This document shows positions 19,846 to 33,800 of a stretch of 64,000 nt of DNA, in pieces (the stretch's first letter is position 1; every line of letters starts with the position of its first letter). This DNA comes from Alviniconcha marisindica (Eukaryota > Mollusca > Gastropoda > Provannidae): contig JABMCL010000736.1 in NCBI GenBank assembly GCA_018857735.1, forward strand, positions 835,001 to 899,000, in the 5' to 3' direction. The translations under genes were made by a program, and so were the position numbers. The notes under the pieces are model-generated. The model was not told where the DNA came from, ran no database searches, and saw only the letters and a list, made by a program, of their open reading frames with translations.

Positions 19846-21229
19846 CCATTTGCTTTTTTTTGTCACAGCTGTGATATGATCAATGATTAAACTGACACTG
19901 AATGTGCATGAATAGTAGTATGCTACATGACCAGAATTATATAGTGTTTTCTTGCTGCCATAAACCCTGAGGAGAAAAACAAGACATTGTTTCACAATCA
20001 TTGTACGAACAAATTTTGTCAGAACCCTATTTGTCCATTCACCACCATTTTTTGTTGTTGCTGCAAATCCTGTCCATACTTTTTTAAAGTCAGTTTTGAC
20101 CAATGCAGTTTCCTGTGTGGGCCTGCACAACACAGTCACAAGCAGTTTAAGCAGGTTGCCACAGGAAGTGCCTATTGAACATTGATAGGTACCAAAACAT
20201 GTGTGCATTGATAGACAGATGGTTGGTGTTTGACATTGTGACAGTGAATTAGACATATTTATAATTTAGTGACTTGTGTTTTGGACTGGTGTAGAAGAAT
20301 TTTGAATGTGATTTGTCCTATGGTGACCCTATGCAGGTGATGGGGCGTTCAAAGCCAAGAACTAATTAACTAACCGTACAGTTTCAAAAGGGTAGAATCA
20401 ATATTTATTTAATTTCTTCTTCAGGTGATATACTTTTCATCATACATTTGGAATGACTTTTGTGGCCTTGAGACTTATGAAGAAAATGACCTACAAGCCA
20501 TCTGTTTACCAATACTGAATCTATACTGCTGGTACAGAAAATGTGTGGTACTGTGATAGGACATAGCACATGGCCTCCGTGCTCTCACTCACACACTGGC
20601 ATCATCTAGCTAGACAGGCTGTGTTTAATGCTTTGGTTGCAGACCTCTGATTTAACATACATATGTCCACGTAGAGTAAACTGCACAAATTTAAGCACAC
20701 CAGTTGCAGCCAGCAAGTGTGCTTGAAAGTGTGACTAAGTGTGCAGCTCAACAAACAAATATTTCAGTAACACAGGTGACACAGGTTTGTTCTATGACAA
20801 AATCTCCAAACAGGCATCCCTGTGCTTGATGTACACAAGACCACCTGGACTACCCATCTTAGTCCTCTTTTCCAGCAAACTGTTAGTGCATATCTGAATC
20901 AAGAGGGTAAACAATTTGTTAAGAAGCTTTGCTGAGTGCATCATCAAATATTTTACATTATACAGTCTGTTACTGCTCATGTTGAACTAATCATTTCTTT
21001 TATTCGGTTCAATGCAGTTTGTACCATTAGTACAGTAAACAGGCAACTCTTTGCTTCATTTGCGGTTGTGTGTTAAGTGTTTGAAATGTAAATTTTCAAG
21101 ACAAAATGTCTGTGATATACACATCAAATTTATTTTGCATAATGTCACAGTGACTTGATTGTAACATAATTATTAGTTGCCTATCCTAACATCAAAATCT
21201 TGCATGGCATGGAAGCTGGTGCAGCGTTT

Positions 21230-21435
21230 ATCTGTGTGGGTGCACACTGATAAATGTTACCGCAGCTTTTGTCTGTATGGGTGCACACTGGTAAATGTTA
21301 CTGTTCCTGCTAAGTCTGCCGATTTGCTTGTGTTTTGCGTTTGGGTGCACACTGATAACTGTTACTGCAGTAACAGACAGTTACTGCAGTCTGTATGGGT
21401 GCACATTGATGAATGTTACTGTTCCGGCTAAGTCT
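21230..21435. repeat. Irregular repeat around GGGTGCACACTG
   Basis: Four copies of TGTATGGGTGCACACTG-like sequence followed by a (T)AAATGTTACTG motif; the CTGCTAAGTCTGC segment recurs twice. Confidence 0.8.
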
Positions 21436-22264
21436 GCTGATTTGCTTGTTTTTCACATTTCTATGACATCACTTGCTACAATTTTTTTGATTGGCAGTTT
21501 TTTGCAAGATCATTCAAACTGCTTAATTCTTAATAGAAACAGGAGAAAGAATAGAATAAAGAGTAATATTTCCAGTAAAAAACAGATAATTACATGTGTG
21601 TAACAGTTCTTTAGATTATGTACATGCATGCCTGTGTGTCTGTGTGGATGTGTGTTTGACAACTGCATGTGCATGTATCACATTGGCACAATAGAAGTTG
21701 CTATGAGCAACTCATCTCATGGATGGCCATGTGCCCTCCCTACTCCTCTGGTCCCCACCTGTTCACAGAACCAAGCAAATCACCAGCCATCTTCACTTGT
21801 TTTCAAAGACACAGTTCCCTTCTGAGAAGGGTGGTCACTCATAGCAGGTTCTATTGTATACATATAGAGAAACACTGAAGACACTGAAACGCTGGCTAGG
21901 ACCAGCACTGTCACTTCTACCTAACGCAATTGAGTCGTGTCAAAAACAGATGGAAAAAGCAAAAACTACAGGATTACGGCAGGGACTTTTAATCATTTTG
22001 ACCAATCAGAATGCATCTTCATAAGAGTTTGTTTTGATTACATTTTCAAACCTGTGAAGATAAAATGAAATGAGACAAACATCACACTGAATTGCTCATA
22101 TTGTACTTACAAAAACAATATTGTAAAAAGAGAACAAAGACTGACTCATTGAATACAACTGCCTTCTTTGTGCATAGTGAAGTAATGATGCAGCTGGTGA
22201 CATCACCAAGCACTTGCACAGCATGCACACTGTCGCCTGGACAGGGGAACAGTCACTGCGTTCA

Positions 22265-22475
22265 TTGGCGTGACTATCTGTACATACAAACATGATAACT
22301 ATCCATACATACAAACATATTAATTATCCATACATACTAACATGATAACTATTCATACATGCAAACATGATAACTATCCATACATGCAAACATGATAACT
22401 ATTCCATACATGCAAACATGATAACTATTCATACATGCAAACATGATAAATATTTATACATACATACAAACATGA
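22265..22475. repeat. ~25-bp minisatellite, about 8 copies
   Basis: The unit is CATGCAAACATGATAACTAT plus CCATA, with drift at both ends. Confidence 0.93.
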
Positions 22476-23039
22476 TTGATTTTACTGCCATGACACACAT
22501 GTGTATACTTATGTATCTATGTACAGAAGATACCTGTGCACAGGTGACAGGATACAAATCAACATGCAGGTGGCAAGTTTCCTTGTATTCCATACAGAAT
22601 GATCTGCTGGGGTCCAGTCATCGAGTCTGGTATGCATGCATCTTGGGGTTTCATATTTACTGCACCTCAGGTAGGTGGATACTAAATCCGCATCCAACCA
22701 AGCTACGATTCATTAGTGGTTGATTTACGATCAGTGACCTCTGAGGAACAAATTGAATCATGATAATATTATAATTATGTAACATGACAAAAATACAACA
22801 ATGATAACACTTGCATAGAAGCAAAGAGTTCAAATTTGTCTAAACTCCTGAGCTGGGTTTGTTGAAGCAGTGTTGCAACACCCCGCCATTACAGATCAGA
22901 ACTATTTTACTAATGCTTTTGTTGTTTCATTTCTTACTTTGGTTCGGTCACATACTGCCCTGTCCGTTAAAACAAATCAGAAGATGAAAAAGTTTAAAAA
23001 AATTAAGCAGGAGCTGAAGTGAAGACGCCTGTCAGTCAG

Positions 23040-23310
23040 AAAACTTAGAAACTCTGCAAATATTTCCATCTGCAGACGTTGTTTGGTGGTTGATTGTTCC
23101 ATCACTATTTATACAAAAGAAATACTTTTTGCTTTGAATTTGGGCACAGCCATGTTGTTTCACTCTTTACCAATGACGAACATAAAAAACTTTGTTTGAG
23201 ACCTGTTTGATACTTTTGCCACACATTCCGTCGAGCTCACGATGCCACTGACACACACAGCTGGCCACAAAATGGCAGCACTCAAGCTTGTGTTTTTGTG
23301 ACTTTCAAAG
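23040..23310 (+). repeat. Dispersed ~300-bp repeat, copy 2
   Basis: It shares TTTGCTTTGAATTTGGG, CAGCCATGTTG, CTTTACCAATGA, TTTGCCACACATTC, CACAAAATGGCA and GTGACTTTCAAA, in the same order, with copy 1 at 13845-14165. Confidence 0.65.
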
Positions 23311-23379
23311 CTCTATATTTTACAAAGGGAAAACCAATTTGTTTCTTTAAAAGTGTGAACAACTGCTGTGCATCTACTT

Positions 23380-23385
23380 TTTATT
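23380..23385 (-). promoter_or_regulatory. Candidate CEP120 polyadenylation signal (AATAAA)
   Basis: TTTATT on the plus strand reads AATAAA on the minus strand, about 1.2 kb past the CEP120 stop. It is weak evidence on its own. Confidence 0.25.
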
Positions 23386-24589
23386 CATTCCTAGATATTG
23401 GTCCTTGATGCTTCTTTGTTTAAGTTTCCTGTCATGCACTCTGGACCCTGTAATGCATACTGAACCATAAACAGACCAAAAAAACAACAACAACAACAAA
23501 AACGCAAAAAGACCAAAAAAAGATATGAAGCAGAAGGGAGATTTGGATGGCATAAAATACTCTGAAATCCTTTTGTCACACATGCTAGCAGATTTTCTAG
23601 GCTATCACATTTGCAGAAAATCTGACTGCCTAAAGATTCCCATGTCTGAAGGAGGTAACAGAGATGAAACGTTCCATGATTCCAGGTGTGAAAGAAAATA
23701 AGAGCTGTATTCATGCCATAATCAAATTTGGATTTTTTCCTTTTCAGTATTTTAGTTACATTAGCTAGTCCTGTGACAGAGATGCGTCCGAGGAGGCTAT
23801 AGTTGTGAGATGCTGCTGAACCTTTTGAAACATACACAATCTGGGCTTGGGGTACAATGTGGCAAAAATAATATCAAGTACGCAGGCATTATATACATTT
23901 CAGCAGACTCCAGTACTGTGTGATAAATAATCGCAACAACTGACTGGTTCCATAGCAGATGCATAAACACAATAAAGCAGCTGTGAAAAAAGGTCACTTC
24001 GATCAACAAGAAACAGTGCAAAATGTCACCAGAGAATTCATTTGAACAGTGCGTCTGAGGGAAGAAGTGGCAGATACAAACCAAACCAATCATCAATTCT
24101 GGCAGCACTCTTTCAACTCTGACCATGAAAAAAAAGAAAAAAAAAGAAAAAAATGCATTTCTCCCGTGTCATGTCCACTGCTTGTACAATCTGACCCCTG
24201 CCACAAAAAGCATCCTTAGCTGGACAAACGGATGATGGGACTGTCGAGTCTTTATCTTCACCGTCATCAGCAAGCTGTTTGGACTCAAATGCATCTTGCT
24301 CATATCTCTCTAATCCCATCACAAGAAAGATGCACCTCTCCACTAAAACTCTGAACATTGGATCCCAGTCACAGAACGCTGCACAAAACACAGAATTCTT
24401 CACAGACAGGAAGTAACTGTGACCACCTCTCACCACCAGAACCAGTGCCTCAGATCCCAGCCACAAAAAGCAGCTCTGCAGTTTTTTATCATCACTGCAG
24501 TTTTTCTTCATCACTGCAGTTCTTCATCATCACTGCAGTTCTTCTTCAACTAAAAAACATCCTTCACTTCACACTTCCTCCCTCCTGAA

Positions 24590-24818
24590 TCATCTGTTTC
24601 TCTGTGCAATGGCTTCTCTGATTTGTCGGTCCAGCTCCACGATGATTTTGTCCTGCGTGGTGTAGACGCCTGTGCGAAGCAAAGTGTCTCTCTCCTCCAC
24701 CAGGCGTGAGATGTGCTCGTCGATGGAGGAGTCCATGTCAGTGTTGAGGGGTTTGTGGGTCTCCATGAAGTTGGAGTCTGACGTCTGCTTCAGCTTGTCC
24801 GCCTCCAGCTGCTTCAGC
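24590..24818 (-). CDS. CEP120: CEP120 exon 22 (terminal, with stop)
   Basis: Acceptor TCCTCAG. Residues about 931-1006. It contains the conserved end block [20 protein letters not shown] and [14 protein letters not shown], with stop TGA at 24590-24592. Confidence 0.95.
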
Positions 24819-27800
24819 CTGAGGACAAAAAGCCTCCATCATGCAGTCGCCATTACCATGCAAACACCAGTAACACTGCACTCGGTGAGGCAGTCTTGCG
24901 TGTGCAGTCGCCATTACCATGCAAACACCAGTAACACTGCACTCAGTGAGGCAGTCTTGCGTGTTTGAGGCCACAAGTCTTTGAAGACCACCTTTTCAAG
25001 ACATGCATATTTATGCAACCGTGTATAAACACAATCATGATTCCTCATTAACAGGTTGTACACTAGCTGGAAAGATTTTTGTTTTCCTTTTCAACATTTG
25101 ATTAATCTGCTGCAGGCAAATTTGGCTTGCCCTTGCTTGGTAAGAATACAGCAGCCATACAAGCACCTGCCACCCAGTCCTACCAGTTATGCAATGGTTC
25201 AGTGCTTCCTTGTTCTGGGGGGTTGGGAGATCTATTGGATTTGCAAAGGAGCAAAGAGAGTATGCGATGGTTCAGCGCTTCCCTGTTCTGGTGCAGCTGG
25301 GAGATCTATTGGCTTTGCAAAGGAGCAAAGGAAACTCTCCCTACTATTTCAGTTTATAACTGTCTGCAGCGGATCTTGGAGGCGAACGCCCAGAAGCACA
25401 TGGGTCCAACGTGCTCTTCAACCTCATCTGAGGGACTAGATGTTCAGAACCAGTCTGTTTTCTCTGAAAGCCTAGCTGACAGAGTGCCTACATTGCCGAG
25501 CCCCCGAGCCAGCACTGAACCTGGGACCCCAGCTGTGCAAAACACCAGCCAGTGAATGTTGGGGCGAGACAAACCCTGCCATTCTGTGACCTTCAATCCC
25601 CTGTTAGCATTACTGTACTTCTTCTTGAGAGATGAACTTCCAGCCTACACAACACTCACAAGACTTGCTGGCTCAAACCATAGAGAAAACAACATATTTT
25701 GGAGGCAGCTTTTGCCCCCACCCACCTCCTCATCTGAAAGTGAATGTAAAGAAAACCCAGAGATAAAACAACTGAAAGTCACTTACTTGTTCAGCTCATT
25801 TTTGATCTCTTCTAACTGCTGGTTATCTGTCTTGGCCACATCCTTCTCCTCTGCAGCCAGGTAGCGCAGTCGCATGTGCTCTAACTCCTGCTGCTGTTGC
25901 CGCAGCGCTGCTTTGGCCGCCTCCTGCTCGCGCTGCTTCAGGCGAGCCACCTCCTTCAGGGCCCGGCCCCACTGCTGCTTGTAGTGAATCTTGGACTGGT
26001 TGGCTGCCTCCAGCTTACGCTCCAGTTCCACCTGAGGACAGGGGGTCAGTCAGGCATTCATTCAGCCATGAAGCTGCGTTATGACCAGTTGCGAGGACGT
26101 GCTTACTATAGAGGGCTCCAGGCTTCCAGAAACACAAACACCTCAGCCAGTAAGAATGTCACAATGAATATTCTGTGCCAACAACCTGAAGATAGGCTGC
26201 CATTTTTTTTTCCACAAGTAAAGCTTAGCATCAGACCAAAAAAATAACAACACTGGTTGATTCCAGACAAAGCATTCCAGACAAATAGTGGTACACATTC
26301 GTTAATGATGAGAGATATCAGCTTCAACCAAACGAGGCAAATTATGTTCATCTGACTGCTGAATCAGGCTGAAATTATTGTGCATTCCATCAGTCAACAC
26401 ATGGCGGTCAGAATGAAAGTTTGTGCGGAGGAAGGAGAGGCTTAGAGCTCAGTGCGGAACCCAGGAGTCCATCAGTCAACACAGTATCCCATGGCGGTCA
26501 GAATGACAGTTTGCGCGGAGGAAGGAGAGGCTTAGAGCTCAGTGCAGAACCCAGGAGTCCATCAGTCAACACAGTATCCCATGGCGGTCAGAATGAAAGT
26601 TTGTGTGGAGGAAGGAGAGGCTTAGAGCTCAGTGCGGAACCCAGGAGTCCATCAGTCAACACAGTATCCCATGGTGGTCAGAATGAAAGTTTGTGTGGAG
26701 GAAGGAGAGGCTTAGAGCTCAGTGCAGAACCCAGGAGTCCATCAGTCAACACAGTATCCTATGGCGGTCAGAATGAAAGCTTGTGAGGAAGAAAGTGGGG
26801 CCTAGAACTCAGTGCAGAACCCAGTATTCAGTCAGTCAACACAGTACCCCATGGTGATCAGATGAAAGCTTGTGCGGAGGAGGGAGGGGCCTAGAGCTCA
26901 GCATGGAACCTTCTACCATGGCAGGGCAAGGGGACTTCATTTAATTTCAGAAATCGCTGTTGCCATGACCCAGGAACCACTACTCTCTGCTGTCAAAGCC
27001 AAGACTGCAGAAGTCATTCACTGCTGATGATCCGAGTCAACGATGGAAGTGATTGCACAGTGAAGTGACACAGGACAGTCACAGACAAGTCATACACACA
27101 ATGAGGACCCTTACATGCATTCATGATTCACTTTGTTCTTCCATAACTCGAGATAATTACTTAAAGCAGACACAAAGTGCCCCATAAAAAATATACTATT
27201 ACAGTGCACTTCAAGACTATGTAAAGATGCAGAACCTGCCTTAATACTGATAGAAAGGAGCAGAAGGTTGAGGGACATGAATAACAGGACTGCAGTGACA
27301 AAAACACACATGCGCACACACACACACAACACACACACGCACGCATGCACACACACACACAAACACACTACACACACACACACACCACACAACAACAACA
27401 GCAAACAACAAAGGAAACCAAACTCACCTTTTCCAGTGTAAGCAGATTGATCTCTGACTGCAGTCTGACTTCAGGCTTTGAGTTGAGCTGCTCCTTGAAA
27501 GTGGAAAACTCTTTTTCCAGAGCCCTGTACTTCCTGTCAGCTTCTTGGAGCTGAAGACGCAGCAGTAAACAAGTTACATCACTGGCAGTGGGGTCATCTT
27601 CATCAAAAATCACAATGTACTTTTCCAATGCACTTTTCCATACACAACTCCTGTAGGGTGGACAGGGGTATGCAATGCAAATTCAGAGTGAAAGCCACCC
27701 GAATGATCTTTTTCTTTCGTCCCAGTAAAGCTCAGTAGACAGTCATGCCAAGCAAACTTTGAAAGTCGCACTTCAACAGCAACTGAGAAAATTTGAATGT

Positions 27801-30800
27801 TAAGGGTTTTGTCTAAGGTGGCTGCCTGAACTAACACTGACAATCATACGATTTTTCATTTTTAAAATGTTTTTTTGATGTTTTTTTCTCTAAACAAAAT
27901 AACTTTTCAACAAACATGCCTAAACCCAAACGTGAAGCTCATGGGAGACAAAAATAAATAAAATACAACAATGTTTCAAAGTTGCTAAAACAGGACCATG
28001 GGTGCTGCCATTTGTGTCTGGCAGTCTGTGACACCAATGAACAAGGCCGGCATGAGTGGTGGAAGTGTGCACTTTGCCACGAACCAGCCATTTTCTCCTC
28101 TCCTTGGGCAGACAGCAAACCAAGAGCTCCTATTTGAAGTGAAAATAAAATAATAAAAAATAAAACTTCATTTGCATACATATTTACAGAAACACAATAC
28201 AAAGACCTCAAATTCAAATATTTGCACACTTCCCATGTTTCGGGCCAGCTTGTGCTTTAACTTGGGGTACCCTTTATAAAACATGATGAAAAGAGATGAT
28301 CTTCCAGACGCACTCACGTCTGCTTTGTATCTGTTGATGATCTCCTCCAGCTCTTTCACTTTCATCCTGCAAAATAAAAAAACAACACTGCCATGTCAGA
28401 ACACTAAAACAAACACACCAACAAGCTTTTACACTTTGTGAATGTTCCTGTCAATGACAATGCAGCCCAAAATGAGAGTGTTCCAAGGAAAACAATCAAT
28501 AATATTGAGATGGATGAGGGTGTTTACCATAACCTTTCCAAATCAATTCCCAAAGCATTGCTGGGATGGATGCTTTGAAGAAAGCTGGGCATGACTTAAA
28601 GATGCCTGTGGGACAGAACAGAAAATGTGCAGCAAATATTTACATCCACAGGATTGTTCTATCAATATTTACACAACAAATGCACTTTTTTTTGGAGCCT
28701 TAGCCACATTTGTTTGCTTATCAGGGAAGAACAGACAAGGCTGGTACACCACCATGACATGCCAGACACAGTCCTGACATTTGCTCAAAATGGCAATGTT
28801 CACGACTAGTGTTTTCACAAACGTTTACCAAAGTTGACCATGAATTAATCATCTTAAGAACTGCCGCGTGTTTTTATACCGCTCCTATCTATTGGACCAA
28901 CCATGCTTCTTCACCTGGTATCCCCTTTAATACATCAACTTCTACCCCACTGCCTACATTTACTGCATACCTGCATTGGCTTGGGCCATGTCACAACTCA
29001 CTGACACCAGCAAGAACACCAAGGCTACATTAAAATGTTTTTAATGTGCTGCATAGTAATGTGGGGATTATCTTCAGCCCTGATAATCCCTTTGGGGGGC
29101 TTTCTCACTCTAGAAATGCGAGATAAATCCTCTGAAGATGGCACGTGGATGCCAATGTGGCAAGGTAATAAAAAACTATCATGAACCCAGTCCTCTCACC
29201 CTATGGAATGCATCTGTCATTGTACAGTGTGACCCTCAGAGTGTACAGCTGGGGAACGCTACCATGACAACCACACAGAAGAACAGAACAGTGATCCTTT
29301 GCCAATTATGTCACTCACAATTTGGACAGTAAAGGTGAATGGGCCTATACTTAAGAAGAAAAAACAACACTGGAACACCCACAGATTCCTCACAGCCATG
29401 GGGAAAAACAAAACCCAACACAGTCCAACCATAGTGGACTGTCTGACTGCCAAAGCCAGTTAAAAAAGAAAAATCACCAACAAAAGCTCAAAAGCTGCCT
29501 GACCTCTGTAATTCCACCTGATGGTCACAGTCCTCCTTCATTCGTCGGGAAGCCTCTTTCATCTCCTGGAGTTTGCGATCGTGTTCTCGCTGCAACTCTC
29601 CTCGCAGTCGACACACCTGATGGAAAGAGCAGACATTTCTAAACAGCTGTCACCATAAACCAGACTTCCTACAGATGATATTGTGCTAAAGACAAAGCCT
29701 TTTTTTCTTTTCAATCCTTACTGCACATTTTCCTTGTATTTTCAATTCTCTTAAGTAGGAATCAAAACAAGGATGCAAGTTGGCCTGAAAATGTGCAAAT
29801 ACTTGCGTTCATATGCTTCATTTGGTTGTATCAGCAACATCTTTAAAAGTCACTGCTGTTGGTTGTGGCTGTTACCTCAGGTTCAATGACACACAGTACC
29901 TCCTGTGGCTGACTGTGACTGTTACCTAAAGTTCATTGGCACACAGTCCCAGATATGGCTGACTGTGGCTGTTACCTAAAGTGCATTGGCACACAGTCCC
30001 AGATATGGCTGACTGTGGCTGTTACCTTATGTTCATTGGCACACAGTCCCAGCTGTGGCTGACTGTGGCTGTTACCTCAAGTTCATTGGCACACAGTCCC
30101 ATCTGAGGTTGAATCTAGATGGCTGTGATTGTTACCTCATGTTCATTGGCACACAGTCCCATCTGTGGCTGAGTCCAGATGACCGTGATTGTTACCTCAT
30201 GCTCATTGGCACACAGTCCCATCTGTGGCTGAGTCCAGATGACTGTGATTGTTACCTCATGCTCATTGGCACACAGTCCCAGCTGTGGCTGACTGTGACC
30301 CTTACCTCGTGTTCATTGGCAGCCAGCTGCTTCTCTCTCTTCTCCAGGTCAGCCAGAGTCTTCTTCAGCTGACTCTCCCACTGCGTGTACTCCGCCAGCT
30401 GGGGAGAGGAAGAAGCACAGCTTATTCGCTGGTCCACTCCCAACCATACAAATGCAATTAGTGAGACAGTACTTGGATTTTATCATCCTGTCTACTGCAC
30501 GATGTCACCTCAGGACAATCAAACTCTGTCATAAGCACATGCACATTCCCAAACTCTTCTCATACAGAAACCCTTTGTTAAGCCACAAAATCAACACATA
30601 CAAATATCAATCGCAAATTTTCAAAGAGTTAGTCCCTTCATTATTACCCCTGTTAAAAGGGCACATAAGGCTAGGATATGCTGGTTTCACTGACCATTCT
30701 AATTTATCAATACCAGATTAAAAAATAAAAATAAAAGAAATGGACCAAAAACCCTGACATAAATGCATAAGGGCAAATACCAGTGCTGTCTGGATGCAAG

Positions 30801-33800
30801 CTGCACTTATCACCTACCAACTATCATCCCTAGCTGCTCATAAAGTGCCATATATTTAAAAAAGCCTAACTCCTAATGAAAAATATTTAAGATTTTTTTG
30901 GAATAAGTCAGGAGAATGGACCATTAGCAGAAAAATGACAAGACCGAAAGAGCAAGAGGACTAGGCAGAAAAACAAGAGAGGAGATAGAAAAGGGGAATC
31001 GTATGACGGCCCTGAGATTCCAAACAGGAGGCAGACATCCCCAGCCTCCCTTCAGGGACAGATATTGGAGAGTCAGCTCAATGGTGAGCTTTACAAGACC
31101 AACAAGAAAGTACACATAAAATCTCAAAAATAATGTACAAACATAGTAGTGTATTCCTGGCACACCCCTCCCACACCCCTGGGTGCACAGAAGGAAAGTA
31201 ACTGGGATGAGAGAAGGGGGAAGGGGGAGATTTCAGCTAAAACCCCAAGTTGGGCAGAGACCTTTTTCTGCATGAGGACTTCTCTCTCTTTGTCCCTCTT
31301 CTTCCACTCCTCGGCCAGAGCTCTCATGTAGTGAGCTTCCTTCTGTTTCAACTGCAACAACACAACAACACTGTCAGACACATCGGTAACAACATGCGTG
31401 CACTATATGAAACTGGGTAATCCTTGGTGAAGTCTGGGATGCCCCCCCCCCCCCCCCACCTCAACTACTAAAATGACTTGCAACTGAATGTTATTTTTGC
31501 CTTTAGTGGAACTTAGCAATGCTGTGGGAATATATATCAACTGAGGAACTTATCAACCTTGCTGAACAGTTGATTTTGGGGGGAAAGATGCAGAGCAGAT
31601 GTTAAAAGTGTCGGTCTTCTCTCTCAGATCAAGTAGCTCTACATTCAGTGACGAAAATTTTAAAATACTATGAATTGAATCAGATTTTCTTCCTCCACTA
31701 TTTGGCACCACGCAAACTCAAAAAAGAGTGAAACTGAGTAATAAGCAGTTCCGAAAATACTGATTTTAGTTTAAACGCCAACACCAGCTGATAACACCAA
31801 TACAGAGGTCAGTCAGGTGATTACTTAAGTAAGCCTGGCAGAGGAAACTTTGTGTCAGAGCTGTGTCAGCAGGGGGGTGGGTCTGGGCTCTCATTCCCTA
31901 TCCCATTCTTCCCCCATCCCAAATAAGCCATTGGTTTCTGTGGACATAAAGCACCATGAAAGAAGAAGGAAATTTGGTCTTGTTGTTTTCAGTACAAGCA
32001 GCCTCCACAGCACCTCCTTCTCGAAGATCTGCTGCTGGGTCTCTTTCCAGATCTCCAGCTCCAGCGCTGCCTGGTACTCCGAGGTCTGGCGTGGACTGAC
32101 TGCTGACAGCTGCTGGGCGTAGGAGTTGCCTCCCTGTGTGCCAGTGGCCACCTGCCAAGCCAACACACACCCATGGTGCTCAACACAATCACTCATTATG
32201 CAAATCTGCACGCAGTATACAAATCCACTCATGCAAATTATAATACTGTTAGTAAGAACATGGGTGAGCAACTTTTTTCCCCTCTCAACCAGACATAGGC
32301 TGCAGCACACATTCATTATGCCACATTCATTATGCCAATACTGTTAGTAAGAAAATGGATATGGAACATATTTTTTTCAGACAGGCACCATGTATGCATT
32401 ACTCTAATACTGTTAGTGAGCACACGATTGTGGCATTGATTTTTTTTCCAGGTACAGGGTTCAGCACACATTCATTATGCAGATACTCTTAGAGAAAGAA
32501 AGAATGTGGGATGAACTGTTTTCAGAAATAGCATTCTGCACATGTTCATTTTACAGATATGGTTTGTGATAGCATGAACATGGAAGCAATATTTTTCTTC
32601 AGACAGTGTTCATTATACATTCACCATGCAGATATAGTTAGTGAGAGCATGAAAGTTGTAGATTTTTTTTCCAACATAGTGTTCAGCACACATTCATTAT
32701 TATAGATACAGTTAGTGAGAGCATGAATGTTGTAGAATTGTTTTCCAACATAGTGTTCAGCACACATTCATTATGCAGATACAGTTAGTGAGAGCATGAA
32801 TGTTGTAGAATTGTTTTCTAACATAGTGTTCAGCACACATTCATTATGCAGATACAGTTAGTGAGAGCATGAATGTTGTAGAATTGTTTTCTAACATAGT
32901 GTTCAGCACACATTCATTATGCAGATCAGTTAGTGAGAGCATGAATGTGGAATCAGGTGTTGTTGTTTTTCCGACATAGTGTTCAGGACATAAATTATTC
33001 ATTGTGTAGATCCTGTTAGTGAGAGCACGACTGTGAAATAGGGTTTTTCAGCATACATTTATTACCCAGATGCTGTTAGTGACACCATGCATGCTGAACA
33101 GAGCAAGAACATGATGGGACAGATCTTTTTCAGGCAGTGCTGAACACAGTCACAGACATTACACAAACTGCTTCACTGCTAGAGATACAAGAATGTGGAG
33201 CAGAGTCTGTTTCCAGGCAGCATTTAAACATATTCACACTAAACACAAAACCCACTACAGACTTTGTATCAGTGAGAACAAGAGTGTGAAACAGTTTTTG
33301 CCTCCATAATATTCATATGACTTCAAGATCAACATCAACGGACAGGCACCATTTATTTATTTTCAAGGTTTTCTTCAGAATCCAACATTTTTCAGCTCTA
33401 CTGCCATATTTCAGCTTGTGAGAAAAACATGGCAGCCACTCTGGGATTTTGACATGGAACACTAAAATAAATAATTCTTATAAAGCGTTATTCTATCACT
33501 GCACTGTACAAACAACTCATCACAAAAAACACATTAACATACATTTCAACAAACAGAACCTTAAATGTTGTACTCTACCATAAATATATCACCTAGCAAA
33601 CAATAACTATATATATATATGCATAGCAACACACACACAGACATGCACACACACTCACGCATGCAAGCACACACACACACACACAGAAACACACCCACCC
33701 ATGCATCAGTCAGTCCCTGCTCGCCCACTCAAATACACATTACAATCAGTAAATTATCAATAGTTTCAACAACAACAACAAAGTCTCTCTTCTCTCCAAC

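Larger units (their letters stand above)
19446..24589. other. Convergent intergenic region, CaaX gene to CEP120
   Basis: It should hold the 3' untranslated regions of both genes. On the minus strand an AATAAA (TTTATT at 23380-23385) could end CEP120 about 1.2 kb after its stop. Repeats: three ~45-bp units (19718-19845), gggtgcacactg repeats (21230-21430), 25-bp units (22265-22475) and a dispersed repeat (23040-23310). No further gene is supported. Confidence 0.55.

Noticed and set aside
26421..26786. 121-codon ORF of a 30-residue repeat
   Set aside because: Product of the 90-bp minisatellite (period divisible by 3) within a CEP120 intron.
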